60,000 bases of DNA from Owenia fusiformis (Eukaryota; Annelida; Polychaeta; Sabellida; Oweniidae): NCBI GenBank assembly GCA_903813345.2, contig CAIIXF020000005.1:26727375-26787374 (forward strand), read 5' to 3'. The notes beneath the pieces were generated by a model, which was given only the letters and a program-made list of their open reading frames with translations, made no database searches and was not told the origin of the DNA. The translations under genes were made by a program, and so were the position numbers. Shown here piece by piece: positions 55,601 to 60,000 of this stretch; within the stretch, counting starts at the first letter, position 1, and each line of letters begins with the position of its first letter.

Positions 55601-58600
55601 ACCTTGCAGGTTTCACTGCCCTTCTACCAATCCATCCAACTGCAGACAATATGCGAGACATTTTATAATTCTTAGCTCCCCAGGCTATGTTCTGTTCTGT
55701 TATGCATTTTTTTATTTTTTTATTTATGATCTTGTTTATGGTCTGCTTGTAGTTAAAGCTACAATCAGACTTAAAATGAAGGAGGGATAGAAAATATTTT
55801 TGGTTTTTGAGCCAATAATGCTGTGTACCATCCCAAATATAAGATCTCAAAAAGAGCATTTGTCCTCCTCCTTGGGTTGAAGAATTGTTAGTTTTAATCT
55901 GGCGGGTACCGTTAACAGTTCTAGCCAGTGTTGGTATTTCATCAAATAGCACTCTCTAGCAGTTAGACCAAATTAATAACATGTTCACATTTATTATTTT
56001 GAAGAAAAAAAGTTGAAATATCTGGATTTCTACACTTTAGAATTTTTAAAAATATGCATGACAAGAATTGATATGAGGCAAAAGAGTATACTGAATAAGT
56101 TGCTCTCTAGAACTGATACTCCCTTTAAAACAAGGTGACCCTGCCCTGTCTGTGTGTACACGAGTAGGCCATTTTCAAGGCATTATTGAAACAGTGATAA
56201 CACTGCAATTCATTCACTCTTAGTACATGCAGCTACCATTAATGAATCAGGAGGGTGCGACAGTATGACAGGGAGGGGGTGCAATGGTAATTGTTATTTT
56301 TGAGTTTGAATTACCTGTAACTTTCTTATATCAATATTATCATGTCAAATTTGAAACCTACGATGCCATGGAACATTTGAAAGCCCCCGACATTTTTATT
56401 ATTTTTCTAAAAAGGAGGGACTTATCAATTTATATGTGTCTAGAGTATATTATTTCTTAGTTGACTTTTAGAGGGCTACTCCTTCAGATGTTTGTGATTC
56501 AAATTGAAAGAATACAGCAGGTTTCTATTATATTGAATAGCTTGATGTATTCCCTGTGTCTATTGATAGGTCCTTTAATCAGTTAAATAAAATGGTTCTC
56601 TACAGTAATAATTTTGCACCAGTTCATAATTTCTAAATATTTGTTTGGCACCATGGCATACAATTGCAGCTTTCTATTTTAGTTTAATTATTTCAATGTG
56701 GCAATATTCAAATTGTCAAAGAAATAGCATCGATCTATTCCATGTATCATGCTGTCAGATAACTCTTGCTCAATACAAATATTGTCGCGTTCAGCATCAG
56801 GCCATCCCTTGTTTGTTCCTAGCACAGAGTAATATGTAATTCTACTTCCAGGCTTTCCACACTTTATGGCTCTTGTAACCCATTCATCGTGTTCTTCTTT
56901 GTTAAATGCATCCCCTACATTGGAAAGAACAATGCCATCAAACTTTTCTGATGTATGTTTGAAGTATTCATTTGCGTTACCATGGATTAACTCTATTGCC
57001 CCCAGGCGTTCACGGATCTGAACGACATTTTCTGGTTTCCAAAAATCTGGTAAACAATATTTTCCGGATATTTGACCAGTTAAGGTCATCTCGATTTGAG
57101 GATTGTCCATATTAGGAACATTCAAGCAGATTTCTCTGAAACGTTCCAAAATTCTTGGGGCGAGTATCTCAATATCCCAGTAAGGATAATATACAATTTC
57201 TGGAATACTAAGGACTGCTTCTATAAGGGCTCTTCACCAACGCCATGTGTCCCATTGTTCTTCAAAGAAGACACGTTGTTGGTCAATATTATCAAAGCTT
57301 AAAAACTTGTCCAATGTTTCCTGGCTATGAGCTATTTGCGCATACTTTTCCAAATCCCAGAGACGAGGATAATTCCCAAACCAGTACATTCCTGACTTAG
57401 CCATGGTATCGCGATAGTAGTCCCAGTAGACTAATGCTTTACTTGGCAGTGAACCTCTCAGACTGTCATAAATTCTGCTTCTCTCATCTTGCGTGATTAA
57501 CTTTCCTTCAGCAAAACCAACTAGTCCTCGAAAGTCCTCATACGAAAGATTCTTTATGGCGCTGAAGTAAAGCATGCACCAGGCAATCTGAGTAGGGTTG
57601 ATATCAGCCATGACTATCTTGGCTGGGTTTTCTAGAAGCAGCATTGAAGGATTGTAACCTGCAGATGCAATGCTGAATATGGTTGACCCCTCCTTGATTT
57701 CTAGTGCCTTTGTTATTGGCCTGTGGTCCTCGCCTTGCTGTAAAAGATATGAAATGACGGTTTTGATAAATGGAAAGGTTATAAATAAAAAGGTGTATAA
57801 TCAGGAATTTTTAATTCAATAAGTGTGAATGTTTAACTAAGGTTTTACTGCACATCGTGCAATGCTTCCAATTGCAGATACCATTCGGAACATTTTTAAT
57901 TCTTCGAGCTTGTTCTTTTAGTCTTATAAAAGTTACGAGTACGTTGTATTATGATTATAATCACACACTGTCTGTGTCTTTATCTGTCTGCTCATTTATC
58001 TGTCTTATATCTGTGCCGATTTTGTAGTCACAATCTCAAAGAATATGTTAGACCTAGAGTAAATATTTTTGTAAACTTTTGAGAGTGAAGATAAGAAAAA
58101 AGGGTATATTGACTTGGTTATTGATTTATCATCTTGAACATTACATGTATATTAACCCTTTCCCGACGTGAATATAAGAGGAAAATGTTGGCCCTGGTGA
58201 CGGATAAGTAAGAGCGGTTTTTAGGGAAAAACTGCAAATTACCTACGCCCCGTGACCTATACATTGGATTTTATCACTGAAATACAATTTTTAGTTAGGA
58301 TTATCACATTAGAACAACTTGTCAAAATTTGGTGTAAAAATACTGAATAGAACTGGAGATATTGTCATTTCATTGAGGTATATAAATAAAAATAATGGTG
58401 CCAAAAGGAGCCTATCGTCCTGAAAGGTATTACATAATAGGGCTCCATATGGAGCCTATCGTCGTGAAAGGGTTAAGCAATAAGACTATTCCATGTGTAA
58501 TGATTAGCTCATATTATTTCATGTCATATCAATTTTTACCCAAATTTCATTCTTGCTGAATATTAAAGATTTTTCATTTATGTGTCGTCTTTTCTAGAAA

Positions 58601-58957
58601 TGTGGATATCCACATATGTTATTTTGTAGAATTTACATATTTTATGCACATTGAATCTTATTTAACTTCACTTAAATGTGTATTTAAATACAAGATGTTA
58701 TTTTTTTCAGGCAATACATACAAAATGTTATCTAATTTCAAGCAATAAATGGAAAATATTATGTACTTTCAGGCAATACATATAAAATGTTATCTATTTT
58801 CAGGCAATAAATAGAAAATGTTATGTATTTTCAGGCAATACATATAAAATGTTATCTATTTTCAGGCAAATAATACAAAATGTTATCTATTTTCAGGCAA
58901 TAAATCAAGACATCCCACCTATAATAACAAGCTGTATCAAAGCCATCAATTTACATG
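16566..58957 (+). CDS. SRGAP: SLIT-ROBO Rho GTPase-activating protein (srGAP), 5' part; continues beyond window
   Basis: Twelve coding exons with consistent phases: 16566-16632, 41985-42168, 45351-45516, 46288-46350, 46758-46895, 47888-48016, 48363-48584, 48841-48942, 49203-49370, 50060-50166, 50791-50896 and 58897-58957. Together they give 504 codons plus one base. Residues about 20-410 form the F-BAR domain (EIEMEYSRGLDKL, NELQSAMKTYHIYH, CLKARNEYLL, KFEFQPHKGDE, RADRQETEDFY). A proline-rich RPPSLPPKPKK segment follows, then the start of RhoGAP (IPPIITSCIKAINLHG). The arginine finger and SH3 domain must lie past the window end. In vertebrates srGAPs are cytoplasmic, membrane-bending regulators of Rac/Cdc42 downstream of Robo in neuronal migration and spine formation. 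Three DUF3419 genes lie antisense in intron 11. The first intron exceeds 25 kb and holds candidate alternative first exons. Confidence 0.93.
21686..21853. repeat. 'GTGATCTCC' MITE-like repeat, copy 2
   Basis: About 168 bp, sharing 'ctcattttcaagtgggtgca' and 'cctggggagatcgctg' with the copies at 13855 and 42215. It is the more diverged copy and has a small internal deletion relative to them. Confidence 0.7.
22113..22310. mobile_element. 'ccgtagccagg' inverted-repeat element
   Basis: Bounded by 'ccgtagccagg' on the left and 'cctggctacgg' on the right, exact inverted termini of 11 bp, about 198 bp in all. The interior is G-rich on the plus strand and non-coding. A probable fragment of the same family lies near 317-332. 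Confidence 0.75.
24490..24650. repeat. Two-copy imperfect tandem duplication, about 76 bp
   Basis: 'aagctctctt' followed by 'agaggcgaa.tcaaa' occurs twice with similar flanks. A partly inverted relative ('agagagcttcgtctt') lies near 24740-24755. Non-coding. Confidence 0.5.
25719..25895. repeat. 'TACAGTAAAACCTGT' family repeat
   Basis: Begins 'tacagttaaacctgtacatc' and ends with a diverged inverse, 'tgatttactgta'. A member of the dispersed inverted-repeat family described at 39301. Confidence 0.55.
27776..28330. repeat. 94-bp tandem array, six copies with alternating types
   Basis: Units of about 94 bp begin at 27776, 27870, 27964 and onward, each containing 'catctctcatagtcag' and 'agggtacct'. 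Units 1, 3 and 5 carry 'atgcaac' and 'gtcaagacaa', while units 2 and 4 carry 'atgccac' and 'gtgaagaaaa', so the array looks built from a 188-bp dimer. No protein or RNA function is evident. Confidence 0.85.
29209..29386. repeat. 'TACAGTAAAACCTGT' family repeat
   Basis: Bounded by 'tacagttaaacctg' and 'caggttttactgta', a near-perfect inverted pair, with 'gaacacc' words inside. A partial second copy follows directly at about 29388-29440. Confidence 0.65.
30351..31061. mobile_element. 711-bp TTAA-flanked inverted-repeat element
   Basis: Starts TTAACCTTCTGCATGCTAAC and ends GTAGCATGCTAAAGGTTAA, so the termini are inverted and both ends carry TTAA, as in piggyBac-type elements. The interior is more CpG-rich than its surroundings and non-coding. 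It is unrelated in sequence to the 477-bp TTAA element at 1540. Confidence 0.65.
33519..33609 (+). CDS. SRGAP: Candidate alternative first exon of srGAP (30-residue basic N terminus)
   Basis: ATG followed by 30 open codons (MSGSVRRKVTRARSLKELMR then a further basic stretch ending NPY) and one base before a strong GTAAGT donor. The end phase is 1, identical to canonical exon 1, so it splices in frame to the exon at 41985. It would replace the first 22 residues with a strongly basic extension just before the F-BAR domain. Transcript evidence is needed; the match of phase, donor strength and open frame is the support. Confidence 0.5.
36300..36339 (+). CDS. SRGAP: Possible alternative first exon of srGAP (short)
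   Basis: ATG plus 12 codons (MYTTSVISNAIIK) and one base before a GTAAGC donor, again phase 1 and again compatible with the exon at 41985. An in-frame TAA lies 12 bases upstream of the ATG (36288-36290). It is short enough to arise by chance. Confidence 0.3.
36886..37200. repeat. Tandem duplication, two copies of about 155-160 bp
   Basis: 'ttttaggctgtgtctgga' and 'ggatttcacttttggtat' recur in order about 160 bp apart, along with 'gagaatttaatgt' at each end. The second copy has a small insertion repeating 'ctctgga'. Non-coding, in the srGAP first intron. Confidence 0.75.
37352..37489. repeat. 'TACAGTAAAACCTGT' family repeat
   Basis: Begins 'tacagtaaaacctgtctatt' and ends 'ataggttttactgca', inverted termini of about 14 bp. 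Short member of the family. Confidence 0.65.
39301..39482. repeat. 'TACAGTAAAACCTGT' family repeat, best preserved copy
   Basis: Bounded by 'tacagtaaaacctgtt' and 'acaagttttactgta', about 182 bp, with three internal 'gtggaacac' words. A small non-autonomous inverted-repeat transposon family; seven or more copies are in this window. Confidence 0.7.
39690..40245. repeat. Palindrome-rich segment with a long inverted repeat
   Basis: About 40094-40242 forms an inverted repeat: 'ttatataatggttcattctg' is mirrored by 'cagaatgaatcattatataa', centred on 'cgttcgctacgctcacttgt'. Upstream, 39914-39981 holds two direct copies of 'ctagaatcaagtgacgtcat'. Several 'gtatataccac'-like half-palindromes lie at 39715-39845. 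It is probably a cluster of foldback elements. Confidence 0.6.
41585..41618 (+). CDS. SRGAP: Weak candidate alternative first exon of srGAP
   Basis: ATG with 10 further codons (MDTLRRRKVIK) and one base before GTATTG. The phase is again 1 and the residues are basic like the 33519 candidate, but the donor is poor and the segment is very short. It lies only 366 bp upstream of the exon at 41985. Confidence 0.2.
41985..42168 (+). CDS. SRGAP: srGAP coding exon 2 (start of F-BAR)
   Basis: Encodes VKAELEAQLKCLDGRLE through EFFRRRSEIEMEYSRGL to KTEKA, the first F-BAR helices. Acceptor TTGCAG, donor GTAAGA; enters in phase 1, leaves in phase 2. The EIEMEYSRGLDKL block is a family signature. Confidence 0.93.
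42215..42420. repeat. 'GTGATCTCC' MITE-like repeat, copy 3
   Basis: About 206 bp, from 'cagtggttaccccagg' to 'ctggggagatcactg', close to the copy at 13855. It inserted 46 bp after the exon 2 donor of srGAP. Confidence 0.75.
43908..44305. mobile_element. 398-bp element with perfect 28-bp terminal inverted repeats
   Basis: Bases 43908-43935 and 44278-44305 are exact inverted repeats (outer end 'ataaaggacgattctcgg'). The interior is itself an imperfect direct duplication of about 200 bp: 'gcgttatccctgcttc' / 'gcattatccctgcttc' and 'atttaatttgggtaatattt' occur in both halves. Non-coding. A young MITE in srGAP intron 2. Confidence 0.85.
44940..45320. repeat. 21-bp minisatellite, about 18 units, ending 30 bp before srGAP exon 3
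   Basis: Units of 21 bp built on 'cttgtattcaggacttctag', with few substitutions and one single-base deletion near 45264. Because 21 is divisible by 3 the array is open in several frames on both strands, giving long but meaningless repeat ORFs. It ends next to the acceptor at 45350. Confidence 0.92.
45351..45516 (+). CDS. SRGAP: srGAP coding exon 3 (F-BAR)
   Basis: Encodes REHWPG through CWQNLLAIAKKVSKDHGILA to DVSRIYRK, matching the srGAP segment with SREH and CW plus VKRESRDH-like helices. Acceptor TTTCAG, donor GTGAGA; enters in phase 2, leaves in phase 0. Confidence 0.92.
45821..46060. repeat. 40-bp tandem repeat, six units
   Basis: Six head-to-tail copies of exactly 40 bp starting 'acaggaatgcatattgcatt' and ending 'gatgtgctcc'. 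Only the final base of the last unit differs. Located in srGAP intron 3. There are no spacers between units, so it is not a CRISPR array. Confidence 0.95.
46288..46350 (+). CDS. SRGAP: srGAP coding exon 4 (F-BAR, small)
   Basis: 21 codons, CRAIGEEEHNEIVKVLNELQ plus S, corresponding to the vertebrate KVLNELYS segment. Acceptor TTTCAG, donor GTAAGT, phase 0 on both sides. Confidence 0.9.
46528..46604. repeat. 'TGTCACCACC' family repeat
   Basis: Short copy from 'tgtcacatccagaagtggtg' to 'gcatgttattgcc'. It sits immediately upstream of the 21-bp array that runs into exon 5. Confidence 0.55.
46611..46757. repeat. 21-bp tandem repeat running into the srGAP exon 5 acceptor
   Basis: Seven units at exact 21-bp spacing (46611, 46632, 46653, 46674, 46695, 46716, 46737), built on 'atctgtaacatgtattgtta'. 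The last unit is truncated and ends in 'ttacag', the splice acceptor itself. Confidence 0.9.
46758..46895 (+). CDS. SRGAP: srGAP coding exon 5 (F-BAR)
   Basis: 46 codons from AMKTYHIYHNESHNAEKKLR to EKQVDK, matching the vertebrate MKTYHMYHAES block. Phase 0 on both sides. The region that follows in vertebrates (a Ser/Arg-rich insertion before KIEKMKEKRQ) is absent, so this protein is shorter there. Confidence 0.92.
46904..47434. mobile_element. Inverted-repeat element inserted directly after the exon 5 donor
   Basis: Ends 'tcaattgaccttttgcgatca' and its inverse 'tgatcgcaaatcatcaattga' (to 47434), about 531 bp. It contains two TGACGTCA palindromes (46980, 47384) and a GC-rich hairpin (gcgccccccg / cggggggcgc, about 47185-47217). 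Non-coding. Confidence 0.6.
47596..47776. repeat. 'TACAGTAAAACCTGT' family repeat
   Basis: From 'gagtaaaatctgtgtatatt' to 'gacaggtttaactg', with 'gtgttcac' words inside. It lies about 110 bp before srGAP exon 6. Confidence 0.55.
47888..48016 (+). CDS. SRGAP: srGAP coding exon 6 (F-BAR)
   Basis: 43 codons, RRQRYHENKTKCLKARNEYL through to FVQDVSDLID, matching the vertebrate KRQAKYSENKLKC-KARN block. The acceptor TTCCAG at 47887 was chosen because the other nearby CAG (47838) leads into stops. Phase 0 both sides. Confidence 0.9.
48363..48584 (+). CDS. SRGAP: srGAP coding exon 7
   Basis: 74 codons from CMDHGFHSAIDSSLKMYLSA to KFEFQPHKGDE, the most recognisable srGAP block. Acceptor TTCCAG, donor GTATGT, phase 0 both sides. 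Confidence 0.94.
48841..48942 (+). CDS. SRGAP: srGAP coding exon 8
   Basis: 34 codons, VYQVSAQKSVQDELDTRYQQ to LKLEVDE, matching VCQVSAQQPVQTEL in vertebrates. Acceptor TTGAAG, donor GTTAGT (weaker than the others), phase 0 both sides. Confidence 0.9.
49203..49370 (+). CDS. SRGAP: srGAP coding exon 9
   Basis: 56 codons from IWKTLETAEKTLMDMITNED to RRADRQETEDFYIN, matching the RRANQQETEMFYF block. Donor GTATTT is weak, but the frame and homology continue into exon 10. Phase 0 both sides. Confidence 0.9.
49404..49516. repeat. Short inverted repeat element in srGAP intron 9
   Basis: 'caggggtaatatcgtcgaat' on the left is mirrored by 'attcgacgaaattacccctg' on the right, about 113 bp. Similar words ('aacaggggttttgatcgcga', 49620, and 'aacaggggtgaagatatctg', near 55007) suggest a family. 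Confidence 0.65.
50060..50166 (+). CDS. SRGAP: srGAP coding exon 10
   Basis: Encodes KFRSYALDNNLIARLDAKHK to TSENK with two bases left over (phase 2). This matches the KFKEYVNGSNLITKLQAKHD block of vertebrate srGAPs. Confidence 0.92.
50791..50896 (+). CDS. SRGAP: srGAP coding exon 11 (proline-rich linker)
   Basis: Encodes RPPSLPPKPKKQRRLGKTTI through LFGGSITEYTE, equivalent to RPPCLPPKPQK in vertebrates and a possible SH3 ligand. Phase 0 at the donor GTAAGA. It is followed by the 8-kb intron containing the DUF3419 genes. Confidence 0.92.
51164..52751 (-). CDS. DUF3419 / BtaA-like SAM-dependent transferase, copy A (two exons)
   Basis: Exons 52751-52596 (52 codons) and 52216-51164 (350 codons plus stop) give 402 residues. 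The donor GTGAGT after VVYSW and acceptor TTGCAG before HGEDNR are phase 0. The SAM-binding motif IFSIASAGYNPSMLLL and the acidic VTVDNNPTQ match the ASAGCN...AVDLNP pattern of BtaA-type proteins (S-adenosylmethionine:diacylglycerol 3-amino-3-carboxypropyl transferases of betaine-lipid synthesis). FDGFVLSNVGDAYNKEDHDK forms the conserved C-terminal block. The N terminus MSRILSVLGKICKNAVQSPR is basic and lacks acidic residues until about residue 33, like a mitochondrial presequence. The start was chosen because copy B shares it, although an open frame runs upstream. The substrate in animals is unknown to me. Antisense within srGAP intron 11. Confidence 0.85.
52752..53558. other. Spacer between DUF3419 copies A and B
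   Basis: No gene recognised. Contains the upstream region of copy A and a 'TACAGTAAAACCTGT' family repeat (53328-53452). Short open frames here look incidental. Confidence 0.45.
53328..53452. repeat. 'TACAGTAAAACCTGT' family repeat
   Basis: From 'tacagtaaaacatgtttata' to 'tatgttcactgta', with internal 'gtgttcac' words. It lies between DUF3419 copies A and B. Confidence 0.55.
53559..55661 (-). CDS. DUF3419 / BtaA-like SAM-dependent transferase, copy B (two exons)
   Basis: Exons 55661-55506 (52 codons, same length as copy A) and 54614-53559 (351 codons plus stop) give 403 residues. Junction VVFAW | QGEDNR, donor GTGAGT, acceptor TTGCAG. SAM motif IFSIASAGYNPSMLLL with VMVDINPTQ. The N terminus MSRILSAVGWIGRRAVKPAR is again basic and presequence-like. 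N- and C-terminal blocks are almost identical to copy A, while the middle (about residues 155-255) is diverged and closer to copy C (YYPYWD). The intron is 891 bp, longer than in copy A. All expected motifs are intact, so it is probably functional. Confidence 0.85.
54615..55505. other. Intron of DUF3419 copy B
   Basis: Non-coding on both strands. Holds a segment bounded by two TGACGTCA palindromes (54983 and 55115) that resembles a degraded MITE. Confidence 0.5.
55662..56687. other. Spacer between DUF3419 copies B and C
   Basis: An open frame continues upstream of the copy B start to about 55952, with an ATG giving MLFLRSYIWDG. It is not shared with copy A and is treated as 5' leader. The rest shows no recognisable gene. 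Confidence 0.45.
56688..57737 (-). pseudogene. DUF3419 / BtaA-like copy C, second exon with in-frame stop
   Basis: Acceptor TTTACAG precedes QGEDHRPITKALEIKEG, and the frame runs without indels for 350 codons to the normal ATLK-stop end, but TGA interrupts it at 57236-57234. The stop falls in the RWRRAF motif, where copy B has AGA, so a single A-to-T change explains it. The SAM motif is preserved, with MADINPTQ. No exon equivalent to the 52-codon first exon was found between 57738 and 60000. It is most simply a young pseudogene; readthrough or a sequencing error are alternatives. It shares YYPYWD and the GN...RLW...LE wording with copy B in the central region. Confidence 0.8.
58152..58476. 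mobile_element. 325-bp TTAA-flanked element with 'CCCTTTC' termini (piggyBac-like MITE)
   Basis: Starts TTAACCCTTTCCCGACG and ends CGTCGTGAAAGGGTTAA, so it has inverted CCCTTTC ends inside a TTAA target duplication, the classic piggyBac arrangement. 'ggagcctatcgtc' occurs twice near the right end. Non-coding, in srGAP intron 11. Confidence 0.8.
58711..58896. repeat. 31-bp tandem array duplicating the srGAP exon 12 splice acceptor
   Basis: Unit starts fall at 58711, 58742, 58773, 58804, 58835 and 58866, with the true exon start at 58897, exactly 31 bp apart. Each unit begins with GCAATA(A/C)AT-like bases that match the start of exon 12 and ends in TTTCAG, except the first unit, whose end reads TTTCAAG-like. 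The array therefore supplies several copies of a usable 3' splice site. Confidence 0.93.
58897..58957 (+). CDS. SRGAP: srGAP coding exon 12 (start of RhoGAP domain)
   Basis: 20 codons AINQDIPPIITSCIKAINLH plus one base, then donor GTAAGT. It matches the QAIPLVVESCIRYINLYG beginning of vertebrate RhoGAP domains. The following exon, with the catalytic arginine, is outside the window. Confidence 0.92.
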
Positions 58958-60000
58958 GTAAGTCTGTGGAGAAGAATGGTCTTATACATAGTATGGTCCT
59001 GTATTTGGTTGCCTTATGTTGATTTAATTATGGGGCTAATCTAAGAATACTTTAATGAATTGTCAAGACATTGGGAAAACACTGATTTCATATATAGTTT
59101 GCGACTAGTCTTAGAATTCTTGAATAAATTTTCAAGACCTGAGGAAAACACTGATCTTATATGGGGTTAGTGTATGAGTTCTTGTTGAGTAAATTGTCAA
59201 GGCCTTTGGAAACACTGATCTCATATATAGTTATGGGTGGTTCTGAGTGGTCTATGCCTCTTCAAAAGGCTGTGGTTTAAACTTAAATGTCTATGTATGA
59301 GTGCACTTTAAAAGAAAACAGGCTCCTTCATAGAGGGGTTTCCGAGTCTGTCTTCCAGGATTAATTACGTAAATTAAGAGCGTATATATACAGGATATAC
59401 CCAAGAGGTATTGCTCACCTTCATTTGTGGTAAACTAAATACAATACAGGGCTCATCTCGGAATCCTTGAATAATTTGTCAAGACTTAAGGAAAACACTG
59501 ATATCATATATATAATGTTCATAAGGTTTATTAAACAGAAAGCACTCTTTTTGACTTTGTATCTTTGTTTTGCATCTGTGATTAGTTCTACAACTCAATA
59601 CCAACAAACAAGCTATATTATGACTTTTTATTGTATTATCAATGGAACCAAAAGGAGGTAGTTAACCATACTTGTATTTAATCACATTTTATTCTCATTC
59701 ATCTTTCTTAGTCTGTCCATAGTATTTCCGTGTGTGAATGGTGTGCAAATGTCGGCAGTTGTGGAAAAATGAAGTTTTATTGAAATATTTAAAATCGAAA
59801 AATTTAGATGAAATTTAATTGTGGTGAAATTATCATTTACCCCTCCACTCACAAATTAACTTTTTTCTACCACAAATGTCAAGATTTGCACACTATCATT
59901 AATGCTGAAATTAAAGTTCTTGTTTTAAGTTTTCTAAAAAGAATGAGATATTTTACGAATGATTTTTTTTAAATTCATCTGCTCGTATGTTATGTTCACA
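58958..60000. other. srGAP intron 12 (partial)
   Basis: No coding exon recognised. Three degenerate tandem units of about 65-69 bp at about 59030-59230 carry 'gtcaagac' then 'aaacactgat', and a fourth is near 59470. The first exon of DUF3419 copy C was looked for here and not found. Confidence 0.5.

Noticed and set aside
55662-55952. N-terminal extension of DUF3419 copy B
   Set aside because: The upstream frame is open but not shared with copy A and its far end lacks an ATG. The common MSRILS start is preferred.
57234-57236. TGA in DUF3419 copy C as a selenocysteine codon
   Set aside because: Copies A and B have arginine here, not cysteine, and a first exon is missing, so a nonsense mutation is simpler.

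Overview
This window looks like part of an animal nuclear genome: AT-rich, with spliceosomal introns, GT-AG junctions and many short inverted-repeat transposons. Protein content (a single-copy FAM72, an srGAP, a C2H2 zinc-finger gene and DUF3419 enzymes) and the repeat style suggest an invertebrate, perhaps a marine lophotrochozoan such as a mollusc. The species assignment is inference and cannot be fixed from sequence alone.

Layout. (1) 713-7875, plus strand: a six-exon gene for a 911-residue C2H2 zinc-finger protein with an N/Q-rich tail. Its first intron carries a nested transposon composed of a 30-bp terminal inverted repeat element holding two apparently identical 477-bp TTAA-flanked elements. 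(2) 7876-13161: intergenic and 3' UTR sequence with a large foldback element. (3) 13162-16105, minus strand: a complete four-exon FAM72 gene whose 149-codon product matches the length of human FAM72A. (4) 16106-16565: a compact head-to-head promoter with three CCAAT boxes, a CRE (TGACGTCA) and an E-box (CACGTG). (5) 16566 to beyond the window end, plus strand: an srGAP-family gene (F-BAR plus RhoGAP). Twelve coding exons are placed, covering the F-BAR region, the proline-rich linker and the first residues of RhoGAP. There are one to three candidate alternative first exons (33519, 36300, 41585), all ending in the same intron phase. (6) 51164-57737, minus strand: three tandem copies of a DUF3419 / BtaA-like (SAM:3-amino-3-carboxypropyl transferase type) gene nested antisense inside one 8-kb srGAP intron. 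Two copies are intact two-exon genes with presequence-like N termini. The third carries an in-frame TGA and has no visible first exon.

How the parts relate. FAM72 and SRGAP2 are head-to-head neighbours in vertebrates and were duplicated together in the human lineage. Finding the same arrangement here suggests that the pair and its shared promoter are ancient. The DUF3419 triplet is the least expected content: this family is known for betaine-lipid synthesis in bacteria, algae and fungi, and an animal role is not one I can name. Tandem repeats repeatedly sit against the 3' splice sites of srGAP exons. In one case a 31-bp array has multiplied the splice acceptor together with the first bases of the exon.
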